From a virus, in IMG/VR virus record IMGVR_UViG_3300034105_003151, positions 62,001 to 126,000 of that record: 64,000 nucleotides of DNA, one strand, 5' to 3'. Below, piece after piece: positions 1 to 9,400 of the stretch. Position numbers and translations under genes: made by a program. How positions within the stretch are numbered: position 1 is the first letter of the stretch; every line of letters starts with the position of its first letter. The notes beneath the pieces were generated by a model that was not told the DNA's origin, did not search any database, and worked only from the letters and a program-made list of their open reading frames with translations.

Positions 1-2
1 AT

Positions 3-218
3 CTAAATACTGTAAATGACGCCCTCACATACTTGTCTGCATTAAAACCTATAATAACCCCGATTACAAATTCTAAAGGAACAGTACTCTATACTGGTTG
101 TGTGATTCCTTTTAGATTATATCGAAATGAACAGAATCAAAAGTGTCATTCTATTACTGTTTTTAATCTTTTTGACGAGAATAATATTGATCAATATCTA
201 TCGGTGACAATACAATGA
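3..218 (+). CDS. 3' end of an unidentified gene, cut by the window edge
   Basis: The reading frame is open from the first bases of the window to the stop at 216-218, so the true start lies upstream. The visible 71 residues show no motif I recognise. Its stop overlaps the next gene's ATG (ATGA), so it belongs to the same translationally coupled operon. No function is assigned. Confidence 0.6.
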   Translation, partial: LNTVNDALTYLSALKPIITPITNSKGTVLYTGCVIPFRLYRNEQNQKCHSITVFNLFDENNIDQYLSVTIQ

Positions 219-856
219 TAGACGTAGTATTACTATGTAGTGGGATTGCTAAGGGCATGAAGAGTTATGGCCCCCGATCAATTGTGCCCATTGGCAAAAC
301 AAATAAGCCCTTTATCCTGCATCAAATAGCTTCTATTAAAAAACAGAAACCAAGAGCTAATATTTATGTGGTTGTGGGGTTTAATAGTAAAAAAATCAAA
401 ACAATCATAGAAGATGAGTATCCTAATGTAAATTTTATATCACATGAAAACTATGAAAATGAGAACAATGGTGGAGCCTTATTAGAAGCACTTAAAGTAA
501 TAGATAATAAATGTTTTATTTTTGATGACGGGGTGTGTTGTTCATCTTTAGTTAATAGTAAACAATCATATATCCCCATTCTCAATAAACTTAACAAAAA
601 ATTCAATATAGGAAGCATCAGTCAAGATAATAATGTGATTAATCTATTCTATGATTTACCAAATAATTGGGCAGAATTCTTTTTTCTAACAAAAGAAGAT
701 CTACTAAAAACAAAAAACATTATGGAAGATAAGATGAGAAATATGTTCTTATTTGAAGTTCTTAACTGTCTAATAGATAAAGATATAAGATTTTTACATT
801 CCGAAACAGAAAACAAAAAAGTAGACAAAATTATTAATCATAAGGTGAGTGTATAA
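215..856 (+). CDS. nucleotidyltransferase-like protein (sugar-nucleotide or glycosyltransferase fold)
   Basis: 213 residues. It begins with a hydrophobic strand (VVLLCSG), then KGMKSYGPRSIVPIGKTNKP and IYVVVGFNSKKI. That pattern resembles the nucleotide-binding N-terminus of sugar-phosphate nucleotidyltransferases. FIFDDGV at about residue 100 could be the metal-binding Asp region. The canonical GxGTRL signature is not intact, so activity is uncertain. The gene overlaps both neighbours by a few bases. It may take part in glycan synthesis together with the following two genes and the dehydratase at 42318-43397; that link is inference. Confidence 0.45.
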   Translation: MIDVVLLCSGIAKGMKSYGPRSIVPIGKTNKPFILHQIASIKKQKPRANIYVVVGFNSKKIKTIIEDEYPNVNFISHENYENENNGGALLEALKVIDNKCFIFDDGVCCSSLVNSKQSYIPILNKLNKKFNIGSISQDNNVINLFYDLPNNWAEFFFLTKEDLLKTKNIMEDKMRNMFLFEVLNCLIDKDIRFLHSETENKKVDKIINHKVSV

Positions 857-1539
857 TGAGCATTTTTTGGAGTCCAATAGGTTCAGATAGAGCGACTGTT
901 TTATTAACACAGGCATTATCAAATATTGCTGGGTTTAATATTTATACTTTTGATGCAGATTCTATAGAACAAATGGTGGGTTATTATAATCCTAATTATA
1001 TAGTATTGAATGATAAGCAATATAAAGACAACATTCAAAAAATAGATTCCTTGAATAAGAACTTCCACACCAAGATTATTACTACGAATATTTCTAGTAG
1101 AAAAAGCAATAAACTAAAAACTATACAGATTGACCCGAACTCGTTTAGTTTGTATAATGAATACCATACTCCATCTAGTTCTGGTATTGGTAGTAATTAT
1201 TATTTTTGTGATTTAGATAATTCTAATCCGTCTAATAATTTATCATTAGAATCTATTACCTATCCCAAGTTTAAAACTAATATAGTTAAGTTAGTGAATT
1301 GTCCTACTTTTAATCATCCTCAAAATATCGGGATAGCATCTGAACAAGAAATACTTAATATGATTCATGGGTGCGATATCTATATCAATATCAGTAATCA
1401 ATATATAATTGATGCGCTTATGATGGATAAAAAAATACTTAATCTATCAGAATCAAATAATTATGCTGATGCTGAAATATTCCCAAAACCAGAAATCATT
1501 AAAACGTCAGAGGTAATTAAAAAATGCGTAAGAATGTAG
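856..1539 (+). CDS. hypothetical protein, possibly glycosyltransferase-like
   Basis: 227 residues with alternating hydrophobic strands and Asn/Ser-rich loops. The C-terminal half (EQEILNMIHGCDIYINIS, then ALMMDKKIL) is reminiscent of the sugar-nucleotide half of GT-B glycosyltransferases, where a 'xxx.ad.yi..S..ig...lEALAxGkPvi' pattern is usual. The match is weak. It starts at the last base of the upstream stop codon and overlaps the next gene by 16 bases. Context with the nucleotidyltransferase-like gene supports a role in glycan work, but no function is established. Confidence 0.45.
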   Translation: MSIFWSPIGSDRATVLLTQALSNIAGFNIYTFDADSIEQMVGYYNPNYIVLNDKQYKDNIQKIDSLNKNFHTKIITTNISSRKSNKLKTIQIDPNSFSLYNEYHTPSSSGIGSNYYFCDLDNSNPSNNLSLESITYPKFKTNIVKLVNCPTFNHPQNIGIASEQEILNMIHGCDIYINISNQYIIDALMMDKKILNLSESNNYADAEIFPKPEIIKTSEVIKKCVRM

Positions 1540-1994
1540 GAAGTATCCTAATAGAAACAAAAACAGAAAATGATAGCAATGTTGCTCATCTATTAAATGG
1601 ATTGGCTTTTAAAAAAGATATCAATTTCAGCTTGTTCACGCCCGATTTTTCAATCATTATGAACCAGCCAAAATTCTTTACAATATTACCTTTGCATGAA
1701 GCAAAGTTCTATTTTGGTTCTTTATTCATTTGGGATTTAATCATGTTGGACCTAATTACTTCTCCACCAGTTTTTCCTAATTTAGAAAAAATACTATTCT
1801 ATCAGAACGCAGATTTACCATGGATGAGAAATAAGAACGTCCCATATTCTACATGGAATAGATTTTTTAATAATCCAAGAGTACAAATATTCACAGATAA
1901 TATGTTGGCTAAAGATATTATTAACAACACTTGGAATTCTAATTGTAAATTTCTTCATCAAATTAACCCGGATACACTATATGAAATCCTATGA
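1524..1994 (+). CDS. hypothetical protein, glycan-operon member
   Basis: 156 residues. The segment ILFYQNADLPWMRNKNVPYS followed by RVQIFTDNMLAKDIIN is glycosyltransferase-like in rhythm, but short for a complete enzyme. It might act as a second half together with the preceding protein. It overlaps the preceding gene by 16 bases and the following gene by 14, so all are translated from one mRNA. No signal peptide or membrane segment is seen. Confidence 0.45.
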   Translation: MRKNVGSILIETKTENDSNVAHLLNGLAFKKDINFSLFTPDFSIIMNQPKFFTILPLHEAKFYFGSLFIWDLIMLDLITSPPVFPNLEKILFYQNADLPWMRNKNVPYSTWNRFFNNPRVQIFTDNMLAKDIINNTWNSNCKFLHQINPDTLYEIL

Positions 1995-2775
1995 AAAAAT
2001 GTCGGATAATGAAAAGCAAATCCTGATACAAGACTATTATATTGGTAAACTTATGAGCTTTGCCGAAATAGCAGATTTAACAGATACATATGCTAATAGA
2101 ATCAGAAGAGATGCTATAAAACTCAAAATACAAATCAGAAACAAAAGCGAAGCTCAAAAACTAGCTCTAGAATGTGGTCGCCATAAACATCCCACAAAGG
2201 GTGAAAAACGATCAGAAGAAGTGAAGCAGAAGATTGGGGCTGGTATAATGCAGTCCTGGGAGAATATGTCCGAGGAGGCATTAAATGGTCGAAAGTTAAA
2301 AGCTAAAGAAAATTGGGACAAATTATCAGAGGATGAGAAGGCGAACTTTACTCATAAGGCCAATTTAGCTGTTCGTAAAGCTAGCGACGAGGGAACAAAG
2401 TTAGAGAAATACTTACATAACGCCCTATTAAAAGAGGGATATAGGGTTGAGTTTCATAAAGAGCAGTTTCTTTTAACGACCAAGTTGCAAATTGACCTGT
2501 TCCTACCTACAATGAACGTAGCAATCGAAATTGACGGCCCAAGTCATTTTTCTCCCATTTGGGGACAGGATGCTCTGGATAAGAATATTAAATATGACAA
2601 TAAAAAGAGCGGGTTGATTTTAGGTAAAGGTATGGTTCTTATAAGAATCAAACAACAAAAAGACTTCTCAAAAACCAGAGCCTCCCAAATACTAGATAAA
2701 CTATTGATAGAGATTAAACAGATAGAGTTTAAGTTTCCCGAACCTGGGGATAGAAACATAGAAATAGGAGATTGA
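1981..2775 (+). CDS. PD-(D/E)XK endonuclease with N-terminal helix-turn-helix, homing-type
   Basis: 264 residues. Residues about 1-60 form a helix-turn-helix-like module (SFAEIADLTDTYANRIRRDA). The middle (SEEVKQKIGAGIMQSW) resembles the NUMOD3 DNA-binding motif of homing endonucleases. The C-terminal third has the Vsr/DUF559 layout: KLEKYLHNALLKEG, then QIDLFLPTMNVAIEIDGPSH, giving the D...E-x-D catalytic set, and MVLIRIKQ as the last strand. The protein should cut DNA at a site specified by its N-terminal modules. It sits inside the operon rather than in an obvious intron. A Holliday-junction or repair role is an alternative. Confidence 0.65.
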   Translation: MKSYEKMSDNEKQILIQDYYIGKLMSFAEIADLTDTYANRIRRDAIKLKIQIRNKSEAQKLALECGRHKHPTKGEKRSEEVKQKIGAGIMQSWENMSEEALNGRKLKAKENWDKLSEDEKANFTHKANLAVRKASDEGTKLEKYLHNALLKEGYRVEFHKEQFLLTTKLQIDLFLPTMNVAIEIDGPSHFSPIWGQDALDKNIKYDNKKSGLILGKGMVLIRIKQQKDFSKTRASQILDKLLIEIKQIEFKFPEPGDRNIEIGD

Positions 2776-2778
2776 TAA

Positions 2779-3489
2779 ATGGTTAAAAACAAAACAACAA
2801 CAACAGCAGCAGTGGAAACAACAACAGAAGAAAAGAAGATTCTTTCGGTTCATGATGTTGAATGGACTGACTATGTGCTATCTCTATTAACAGAAGATGA
2901 ATTCTTTAATGGTAATCCCACAACCGATGGTTTGCGTAGAATATTTGAGAAGGCTCTTGAGGTATTTTTGATAGGTAATGAAACAACTATTATTCAGGTT
3001 CCTACTAAGGAAAATGAAAACCGGGCGTCTGCACAAGTTACTTTAACCTTTGTTCCTAAAGCTGCTATGCATATGTCAGATAAGCCTATTTTCAAAGTCG
3101 TAGGTTCTAGTGATGCTTATTGGGGCAATACTGATAAGCTATATAGAAATCACTTAATTGCTGTGGCCGAAACCAAGGCGGAAGGTCGTGCTTTGCGTAA
3201 GGCACTAAAGCTTAGAAAAACAATTACGGCTGACGAAGCTCCGGTTGATGTTGCAGAAGATAACAGTATCACTTCAACACAGATCGGATTCCTCTCTCAT
3301 AAGTGTTCTTCTTTAGATATAAATGTAAAGAAACTACTTGACAGTATGGGTCTTGATAGCGATAATATAGCGAAGGTTCCTTATTCTGATGCTCAACAAA
3401 TACCCGGAGTATTGTCTAAGTATCAGCAAGATTTAGGTACTATTCCTGAGAGTATTAAAGGTTATGACCCTAATTGGAGAGAAGTATGA
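2779..3489 (+). CDS. probable single-strand annealing / recombination protein (Rad52-like phage family)
   Basis: 236 residues. The centre carries AVAETKAEGRALRKALKLR, close to the A-x-T-x-A-x-GRALR helix typical of Rad52/ERF-type annealing proteins, preceded by DAYWGNTDKLYRNHLI. The poly-Thr N-terminus and the C-terminal ~70 residues look like accessory regions. Annealing proteins pair complementary single strands during phage recombination. The gene lies next to a nuclease and a zinc-ribbon protein, which suits a recombination cluster. The family assignment rests on motif memory; a profile search against Rad52/ERF/RecT families would settle it. Confidence 0.45.
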   Translation: MVKNKTTTTAAVETTTEEKKILSVHDVEWTDYVLSLLTEDEFFNGNPTTDGLRRIFEKALEVFLIGNETTIIQVPTKENENRASAQVTLTFVPKAAMHMSDKPIFKVVGSSDAYWGNTDKLYRNHLIAVAETKAEGRALRKALKLRKTITADEAPVDVAEDNSITSTQIGFLSHKCSSLDINVKKLLDSMGLDSDNIAKVPYSDAQQIPGVLSKYQQDLGTIPESIKGYDPNWREV

Positions 3490-3836
3490 AAGTAATTTAT
3501 AACATCAGCGATAAGCTGTCATTTGAAGTTGAGTCAAAAAGCCAAAAGGATCTATTTGGAGAACTAGCAAGTATTCAAGAAATCTTTGGCGAAGATAAGT
3601 GTGGGGTGTGCGGTAATTCTAATTTAAGATTCGTAACACGCGAAGTGGATGGTAATGCATTCTACGAGTTACGATGTGGTAATCATTCTTGTAAGGCTGT
3701 TCTAGGTTTTGGACAGCACAAAAAGAGTGACACACTATTCCCGCAGCGTAAGGACAAAGAAGGAAAGTATCTACCTAATAACGGATGGCACAAGTGGCAA
3801 CCAACAACAGAAGAAAGCAAAGCTCCGAAAAAGTAA
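3486..3836 (+). CDS. zinc-ribbon protein, possibly single-strand DNA associated
   Basis: The ATG at 3486 overlaps the upstream stop (ATGA), giving 116 residues and a better start than the alternative 12 bases upstream. Two Cys pairs, CGVC near residue 40 and CGNHSC near 68, can hold one zinc ion. The rest is charged and ends in a Lys-rich tail. Tight coupling to the annealing-like gene suggests a partner in recombination or single-strand binding. I do not recognise a named family with certainty. Confidence 0.6.
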   Translation: MKVIYNISDKLSFEVESKSQKDLFGELASIQEIFGEDKCGVCGNSNLRFVTREVDGNAFYELRCGNHSCKAVLGFGQHKKSDTLFPQRKDKEGKYLPNNGWHKWQPTTEESKAPKK

Positions 3837-4627
3837 AACTATCGTTCTTTGCTAGTTTATTTTTTCACACGGCGTTCTTGTTGATTCTTTCTTGCATAAT
3901 ACTAAGAGCAGAAACAAAACCTGCTCCGATTCTTAATCTAAATTTTTCAGAAGAAATATCTGTTTTTGAGGATTTAGAAGTATTACCGCTTGAAATAGAG
4001 GTTCTTGAAAATAATCAAGAGATTCATAACGAAGAGTCCGAGACTATTCAGATACAACTGGATAGCTCGGATTTTTCTTTTGATACGCCCGAAATCTTTC
4101 AGGAGACGATCCCTGGGCTTGTTATTAAAGATGAGCCTGCTGAGACTGCCAAAATTAAAACAATGCCCGCACAGTCAATCAGACGGCACGATAGCGGGTT
4201 TGGAAATGGTCCAGAGGAGATGAAATCCAGACTGCGAGTTACCGGAGCTAAAACTGGAGATATTCAAATCTCTATATCTTGGGACAATAGTAATGACATT
4301 GATCTTTGGGTGCATTGCTCGGGTTCTAATTTTGAAGAATATATTGGCTGGAATAATAAGATGGGATTTAGTGGTGGTTGGCTAGATGTGGATGCTAATA
4401 TCTATCCTTATAGTTTAACTAAAACACCTGTGGAAAATATCTTTTGGGCCACCAATTCAGCACCAAGAGCCAGATACTTTGTTTATGTTCATTTTTATCA
4501 AAAATGGGATACCGCAGATACTACCCAGGTTTTAATCAGAGTTCTGCAAAACGGTCGGGAGACTTATAGGAAGGTTAGTTTGAGATTTGGAGAAGAACCC
4601 CGCCAAGTCTTATCTTTTCAACATTGA
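3785..4627 (+). CDS. membrane-anchored protein with YfaP/DUF2135-like C-terminal domain
   Basis: 280 residues. Residues about 20-42 (FFASLFFHTAFLLILSCIIL) form one transmembrane segment of the TonB-like N-anchor type. An acidic, low-complexity linker follows. The C-terminal ~120 residues contain SWDNSNDIDLWVHC, GWLDVDANIYPYS and PVENIFW, a pattern I associate with YfaP/DUF2135-like domains in planctomycete surface proteins. The start overlaps the previous gene by 52 bases; a downstream non-ATG start before the membrane segment is possible. It is likely host-derived; the role may be envelope modification or adhesion. Its 3' end overlaps the convergent next gene by 18 bases. Confidence 0.6.
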   Translation: MAQVATNNRRKQSSEKVKLSFFASLFFHTAFLLILSCIILRAETKPAPILNLNFSEEISVFEDLEVLPLEIEVLENNQEIHNEESETIQIQLDSSDFSFDTPEIFQETIPGLVIKDEPAETAKIKTMPAQSIRRHDSGFGNGPEEMKSRLRVTGAKTGDIQISISWDNSNDIDLWVHCSGSNFEEYIGWNNKMGFSGGWLDVDANIYPYSLTKTPVENIFWATNSAPRARYFVYVHFYQKWDTADTTQVLIRVLQNGRETYRKVSLRFGEEPRQVLSFQH

Positions 4628-4957
4628 GTTGATCCATATTTCTAGTCTTATGGTCTTATTTAACCACCATTCATTTAACCATTGCTGTCTCGCTGGACAG
4701 TTACATTCTTTTCTGGTTAGTCTATAGATTCGCTCTTTGGTAATTCCGAAGAAAGTTAAAACTTTCTCAATAAGATCACCCAACATAATTTTTGGTAAGA
4801 CTAAACGAATCTTACTTTTAGGCATAGGATTTTGTTTGAGAATCTTTTTGGCAGAAATAGGGCGTGGGGGTTTACAGTTTCTTATTAATGATGGTAAGTC
4901 TGTTTCGTATCCACACACCTCACATCTTCCGTGAATAAATTTGCACAAATTAGACAT
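4610..4957 (-). CDS. small Cys-containing phage protein, last gene of the virion block
   Basis: 115 residues. The N-terminus has CKFIHGRCEVCGYETD, a likely metal site. The C-terminal half (GDLIEKVLTFFGITKERI, then CNCPARQQWLNEW) matches a small domain seen in many phage proteins near tail genes: 'GD.v...l...GItkeRv......C.C..R...LN'. Function is unknown. It is the final gene of the leftward block and ends against the rightward operon with an 18-bp convergent overlap and no obvious terminator between them. Confidence 0.6.
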   Translation of the reverse strand: MSNLCKFIHGRCEVCGYETDLPSLIRNCKPPRPISAKKILKQNPMPKSKIRLVLPKIMLGDLIEKVLTFFGITKERIYRLTRKECNCPARQQWLNEWWLNKTIRLEIWINSMLKR

Positions 4958-6422
4958 TATATGACACCGTAATGTTTAATCCTGTTGGTGGAGTTCCAGA
5001 CCCTATATAGTAATACCAATTATTTTCAGGAGGAATAGGAAGATAGTATGGAATGGTTTTAGAAATACTGAAATCGGTAATTTCATGACATATTCTAGGT
5101 CTGCAATTTGTGTGGCCTTTATAAGAAAAACTCTGACTCCCAAAAGATGGTTTAGCATCCACTTCTATAAAATAATTAACATAATCTCCACTACAGACAA
5201 ATGGGACTCCACTATTATAGCTTGATAGTTTACCCAATAAGGGTGTGACTTTTAATTCTATTAATCTATAATCAACATTATTATCAGTATTAGAGTCAGC
5301 AATTTTAAAAGACCCATACCAAAATCCATATATCCAATCTAGTTCATAACTATTACTTAAGTCTGAAAAATGAGGAACACCACTCAAACTAACAGACACA
5401 ATAATAGGAGCTACGTCGCAAACTACCATATCAACATAACCTCCAGAAAAATCAACTGTATATTCATATGGGTCAAAGTTTGGATAATATGGACTAACAA
5501 CTCTTTCTCTCCAGCATTCAACACACACCTCTTCATCTATAGTACAACCAGGGTCTGCATAAGTAAAAACACCAGATGCTCCGGTATTCATTATTTTACA
5601 CTGACACATATTTAATGGGTTACTTACTGGTTCTGTAGGATAGCGAGTATTGGCTAAACCACTACTATCAAATATATATTGTGATACTTTTTGATTAGGA
5701 TAAATAGTGTATCCAGTTGTAGAGAAAGAAAAATTACAAATAGCATCGCTGATTCCTTCCCCACCACCAAAAGAAGGATCAAAAGGCGCATTATAATTAA
5801 GAGTATCCATTAGTCCGGTCCCGGTATTATCTATGTTTCGAAAATTATCTTTATAACTTAAATATCCACTAGAACATATGGACTCAATCCATTGTTCTCC
5901 TTCATAATGTCCTCCTTTTGTTAAGCTTAATAATCCATATTCAGTACTATAAGATAGATTATCACTAGTCGGAGAATTACCTCCAACATTTGAAAAAGGA
6001 AAACTTACACTGTCTAATTTACCTCTATAATAATAAATATAGAAATTACTAATATCCCATAGATAAGACTCACATCTATTATGTAAACACGTTAAATATG
6101 TACAGATATAGCTATCATAAGAAGGATATGTTGTTTCAACGCTATATAATTTATAGTATCGATATGTTCTAAAGATTGTGTTTGGATCTCTAACATAATC
6201 TATATAGTAATCGTAACCACCATTCTGCTCATAGCCGGTAGGTACTGGATAAGATCCAGTTAGATTTACTAGGAATGTATCAACATTATTAAAACATCCG
6301 TCACATTTACAACAATATTGACATTCTCCACATTTTGAACCTAACATAAATCCACCAGCAACTGTTCCAATAGCAGATAGAGTTTCTATATCGAATAAAT
6401 AATCCATAAATCCTCTTAACAC
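4950..6422 (-). CDS. Cys- and Tyr-rich virion protein, probable tail tip or receptor-binding protein
   Basis: 490 residues. After a short hydrophobic, Gly-rich N-terminus (SAIGTVAGGFMLGSKC) comes a dense Cys cluster, CGECQYCCKCDGC. More Cys pairs follow (CQCKIM, CVECWRE), and the protein is rich in Tyr, Ser and Asn. Position just after the large tail-tip protein suggests a receptor-binding or terminal tail role. An internal ATG five codons in is an equally good start. No catalytic motif is seen. Confidence 0.55.
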   Translation of the reverse strand: MLRGFMDYLFDIETLSAIGTVAGGFMLGSKCGECQYCCKCDGCFNNVDTFLVNLTGSYPVPTGYEQNGGYDYYIDYVRDPNTIFRTYRYYKLYSVETTYPSYDSYICTYLTCLHNRCESYLWDISNFYIYYYRGKLDSVSFPFSNVGGNSPTSDNLSYSTEYGLLSLTKGGHYEGEQWIESICSSGYLSYKDNFRNIDNTGTGLMDTLNYNAPFDPSFGGGEGISDAICNFSFSTTGYTIYPNQKVSQYIFDSSGLANTRYPTEPVSNPLNMCQCKIMNTGASGVFTYADPGCTIDEEVCVECWRERVVSPYYPNFDPYEYTVDFSGGYVDMVVCDVAPIIVSVSLSGVPHFSDLSNSYELDWIYGFWYGSFKIADSNTDNNVDYRLIELKVTPLLGKLSSYNSGVPFVCSGDYVNYFIEVDAKPSFGSQSFSYKGHTNCRPRICHEITDFSISKTIPYYLPIPPENNWYYYIGSGTPPTGLNITVSYNV

Positions 6423-9400
6423 TCCGCAGCAATTAAATAATAATTTCCATCTTGATGATGACTTATACTACACCATTTACCACTACCAATATTGGCATAG
6501 TTATTGTACGCATACATATAAAATTGTTTACCTAACCAATTATCAGGAATATAACCGCTCGTATTACTATTAAAAAATCCAGTATTTGGTGGTAGTTTAA
6601 TCGCACAAGAATCTCCAAAAGAACAGTTATAATACATATTATCATATCTGCTTAGTGGTAATCTTTGATAAGTTCCTTTGTTCCATATTCCTGTTGTTTT
6701 ACACATTAATGCTGATGTATTATTTACAGATGAAACTACCCACTCATTTCTTATATAGGTAAACATACCCATTTGTCCTGGGATTAAACCAAATCCTAAT
6801 GGATTATTAAAAACACCAGAGATATATCCAGAATAAGCAGAATGACGATAGGGAATATCTCTACTATAACTATCAATTAATAAAACTATACCAGTTTTTG
6901 CTACTCTATATTGTGACCCATTTAAGAAAGGAGTTCTATTTTCTTGCATACTAATATCATATATCATACCAGATGTTGATATGTTATTTCTGCTAATGGG
7001 TTCATAATAGCCTAAACTCTCATCATAATAACAAAGTATTTTAGCACCACTAGGGGCACCATAAGATGCTGTACTGTCTTTAACAAAAACTAATCTTTTT
7101 TCTCCGCTAGGAAGAGGACTTCCGCTGTCAACAACATTTAAATAACCTCTAGCAGCAAAATTGGGTTTAAGATCATCTTCTAGTTTTACAGAAACAAATT
7201 TAGGTTGAGGCGATGACCACACTTTGCGTTCTTGGTTCCATCTTAAATCAACGGGGCCGGCAACCCATGTATCTGGTCTTAATCCCCAACCGCTAGCAAA
7301 TGTATTTTCTTTATAGGCGTCAGTCCATCCTGTGCCGGGAACCCATGTTTGATTTTTACCAAGAATAGTCCCACTAAAAGAAGGATTATAAGATCCAGTA
7401 CTATCTGTTTTAGACGCTATCTTCAATGGATTACCGCTGGCATCAATAGATTTAGGATCACCACTACTATTAGGCACAGGGAATCCTTCTATATCATATC
7501 CCCAGCCATTAATAACAAGTGGTCCCTTTAGTCCTAAAAATCTATAGTTCATTAGGTGAGATGATGGAGTTCTTCCATTTTCTAAATCAAACTGATAACT
7601 ATTCCAGTCTAAATTTGAAGAAGAAGCATTCTGATCCAAATACCCACTATCATCTAACGCTAAATTATCATTAAAAGATAATGATCCCTTCATAGGAACT
7701 AAACTACGACCTACAACATCTATTTGATGAGCATTATAGTCGCCACTTTGAGCGAATCTATTACGAAGCTCCCCCGTTGGCATGATAAAAGGATTTAAGT
7801 CTACATAACTAATTTGTTTACGTCTCATCTGTTCAATAAGACCCGACATTTTAGTTAAATCTCTAATAGTACCAGTATCTGCTTGACTAGATAATAAATA
7901 TACACTACTACTATTATACTTGTCTAATGAACCTGTAGAATTAATTATAGAAGAAGATGATTCACAACTATCACAATATTTTGATATTCCACTTTCTGTA
8001 TACGCCTTAGTACCGTTACATACTGGACAATATGCTGTGATATATTTTTTAAAAGCTGTGGTAGAACCATTAAGTGTTGGATAAAAAGATACTGGAGACA
8101 ATAATCCATCTAGACTCATAATAGCCTTAGATGCATACTGACTATCAAATTCTTGTGGTAATTCTCTAGCATCTTGCAGAGTAACAATAGAGTTTTGTTT
8201 TAGTGAATCTCTTGTCCATGAACCATATTTAAATCTGCCGGGCGACCCAGATGCTTTGGGACTGATATAAGGATAAGAATATCCTACCAAAATACCCATA
8301 GGAGAATATTCATTTAACTTTGATGTTTTATAATTAAAATTATTAACCGTTGGAGAGCTACTTAATGCCAGCATTTTTGCTGCTACATTTCTTACCTTTT
8401 GATTAATATCTCTATTTAATTTGATGGTTGTTCTAGCACTATTTTGTAGCTTATCAGCATTTTCTTTATTAAATAGTGAGAACTTACGAGTAAATGTTCT
8501 AAACGTATATGTTGTTGTTGGTCCCTGCTCACTAATCTGAACTTGAACATTGCTAATTGTAGGACCGTTAAATGTATCAGCCGCCGCTTTTAGTTCATCT
8601 CCCAGTTTTAACAGGGGGAGGCCATAGGTTACTAATTGACCTTCTTCAGTTGTAATATTGTAATTATTTTCAGAACCAACTAATTGCAGGGCTGCTTCGT
8701 CTAGTACTCTCATACCACCATAGTTCCAAGGAACAAGCCCCTCATTAACTTCTACTTTTGTTCCTCCAACTAGGTTTTCCAACCTTGTTACTGCATTATT
8801 AGAAAAGATAGTATTAGCGGCACGATCAGGAGTACTAACCCAGGGTCCATAAACAGAGTTATTGAATTGAATCGGAACTCCAACAAATGCTGGCATAGCC
8901 GCTTTAGGGGCGATACTAATATTGTTATATTGTTTATTTCCAAAGTCTTGAGCAAATGGCGAAGGAGTGCTATTGTTGTTAAACAAAGGAATAAGGGATA
9001 GTATTTTCTTTCCTACAGATGCTGAAACCCCTGTATATTTACTAGCGAGGAATTCTACCGCCGCAGTTGTCACATTTAATGCTTCTGGGTAAACAGGATT
9101 TAGATGAATACCTTCGCTTTTCACTATGACTTTTGCAGTTAGGGCTCCTCCGACATAGTAGGGCACAATATTCTTTTCTACTGTTGCTTTTGTATATAGT
9201 TTGTATCCCGGTATATTGTAAGTACCAAATGCATCAGGAACAGTAGAACCAACACCCACAACATACTGATTATTATCTGGAGTTATACTTAAAGAGGGTT
9301 CATAAAAACTACTTAATGCCGACGATCCGCCAGCAAAACTTAAACCAGCTTTTAGATAAGCATCGTGTTTCCAAAAATTAAACCACTCATTATAGTTTGA

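Noticed and set aside
1981-2775. Intein or intron-encoded nuclease
   Set aside because: Flanking genes are complete and no split gene or intron boundary is visible; a free-standing nuclease fits better.
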